34,519 nt of DNA from an uncultured Lachnospiraceae bacterium. GTDB lineage: Bacteria > Bacillota > Clostridia > Lachnospirales > Lachnospiraceae. The translations under genes were made by a program, and so were the position numbers. Location: contig CANOEC010000042.1 of NCBI GenBank assembly GCA_947564735.1, positions 1-34,519 on the forward strand, read 5' to 3'. This document shows positions 33,803-34,519 of the stretch, in pieces (position 1 is the stretch's first letter; every line of letters starts with the position of its first letter). The notes under the pieces were generated by a model. That model was not told the DNA's origin. It did no database searches and was given only the letters and a program-made list of their open reading frames with translations.

Positions 33803-34372
33803 ATGGAAAGAGTAAAAGCAAAAGCGGTGCTTGAGGCAATATTATTTACAATGGGAGATTCAGTCAGCATCGACAGTCTGGCAGCGGTGATAGAGGAAGA
33901 CAAAAAAAATACCAGAGAGATTCTGGATGAGATGGCGCAGGAATACGAAGCGCAGGAAAGAGGCATTGCGCTGACGACTTTAGACGATGCGGTACAGATG
34001 TGTACGAAGGGGGAACTGTATGAATATCTGATTAAGATAGCCAAGGCGCCGAAGAAATTTGTGCTGACGGACACACTGTTAGAAACACTTTCAATCATTG
34101 CCTATAAGCAGCCGGTGACGCGGTTGGAGATTGAGAAAGTCAGAGGGGTAAGCTGTGACCATGCGGTCAATAAACTGCTGGAATATGATTTGATTATGGA
34201 GGTTGGCAGACTGGATGCGCCGGGACGTCCGCTTCTGTTTGGAACGACGGAGCAGTTCTTAAGGAGCTTTGGCGTGAAATCGCTGGAAGATTTACCGGAA
34301 TTGAACGCGGTGCAGATCGAGGAATTTAAGCAGCAGGCGGAGACGGAAGTGCAGTTGCAACTGGATATTTGA
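33803..34372 (+). CDS. scpB: Segregation and condensation protein B
   Basis: This 189-residue protein has two winged-helix domains and binds the kleisin ScpA to regulate SMC condensin. The signature LSIIAYKQPVTRLEIEKVRGV (from about 95) and GRLDAPGRPLLFGTT are typical of ScpB. AGAGGA is upstream of ATG 33803. Translation is likely coupled to scpA. The last residues after about 170 (QIEEFKQQAE) form a charged helix. Confidence 0.95.
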   Translation: MERVKAKAVLEAILFTMGDSVSIDSLAAVIEEDKKNTREILDEMAQEYEAQERGIALTTLDDAVQMCTKGELYEYLIKIAKAPKKFVLTDTLLETLSIIAYKQPVTRLEIEKVRGVSCDHAVNKLLEYDLIMEVGRLDAPGRPLLFGTTEQFLRSFGVKSLEDLPELNAVQIEEFKQQAETEVQLQLDI

Positions 34373-34401
34373 GGAACGCCGGGTACGGCGGAGGGTAAAA
34401 T

Positions 34402-34482
34402 ATGTTGTCTGTAAAAACCAATACGTCGGCATGGTGTGCCGACAGGCAGTTTGGCATCATTTCCAAAAAAGTCTGCAAATAA
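34402..34482 (+). CDS. Possible 26-residue peptide after scpB
   Basis: A short ORF with GGAGGG six bases before its ATG encodes a basic peptide with two cysteines (MLSVKTNTSAWCADRQFG, ending ISKKVCK). Its coding sequence includes a 7-pair hairpin (34425-34431 with 34437-34443). It could be a real small protein, a leader peptide for a gene beyond the window, or chance. Confidence 0.3.
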   Translation: MLSVKTNTSAWCADRQFGIISKKVCK

Positions 34483-34519
34483 AAGTCAAGCAGAAATTGA
34501 AGAACTTTGAAAATTTTAT

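Overview
The window looks like chromosomal core DNA of a Gram-positive anaerobe of the class Clostridia, most likely family Lachnospiraceae. Clues are the AGGAG-type ribosome binding sites, many NTG starts, the homodimeric type of glycyl-tRNA synthetase, a giant 2-hydroxyacyl-CoA dehydratase activator-like protein, a cytosolic M16C peptidase, a DUF4349 lipoprotein, and the era - small ORF - recO - lipoprotein - glyS - alaS - rpsU - dacF - scpA - scpB order. I see no prophage, transposase, CRISPR array, tRNA or rRNA. The family assignment rests on recalled family knowledge, not a search.

Layout. 39-1568 (minus) is a PutP-type sodium/proline symporter. Divergent from it, 1872-4899 is a two-gene unit (NOL1/NOP2/sun-type rRNA m5C methyltransferase, then a GH13 glycosidase). 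5058-10508 is a four-gene unit with its own promoter: MBOAT O-acyltransferase, membrane-anchored SGNH protein, RluF-like pseudouridine synthase and NAD+-dependent DNA ligase. A bidirectional-looking hairpin separates ligA from the convergent metA (minus). Two small genes (11712-12202) end in a terminator that contains the last stop codon. 12300-16544 (minus) encodes a 1414-residue multidomain activator/dehydratase-like protein. 16792-18967 holds three linked genes of unclear function: a rhomboid-like membrane protein with a C-terminal zinc-binding-like tail, a protein derived from a primary sigma factor but lacking DNA-recognition regions, and an unrecognised 140-residue protein. A 462-base intergenic region follows, with an AT-rich hairpin, a strong terminator and a tandem double-hairpin repeat. 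19430-34372 is a dense plus-strand run of an M16C peptidase, a DUF4349 lipoprotein, Era, a small ORF, RecO, a lipoprotein, GlyRS, AlaRS, ribosomal protein S21, a D,D-carboxypeptidase, a metallophosphoesterase, and the condensin subunits ScpA and ScpB.

How the genes fit together. Most are housekeeping functions: RNA modification, DNA ligation and repair, tRNA charging, ribosome assembly, wall remodelling and chromosome segregation. The MBOAT and SGNH pair is the usual two-part machine for O-acetylating an extracytoplasmic polymer. The best candidates for undescribed biology are the sigma-like protein with its rhomboid-like and unknown neighbours (16792-18967), and a family of paired GAA-loop hairpins that begins at the T-tract of intrinsic terminators (12219-12297, 19201-19354, and a hairpin-less remnant near 30611). 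Two enzymes, LigA and MetA, carry unusual residues at positions known to matter for substrate handling.
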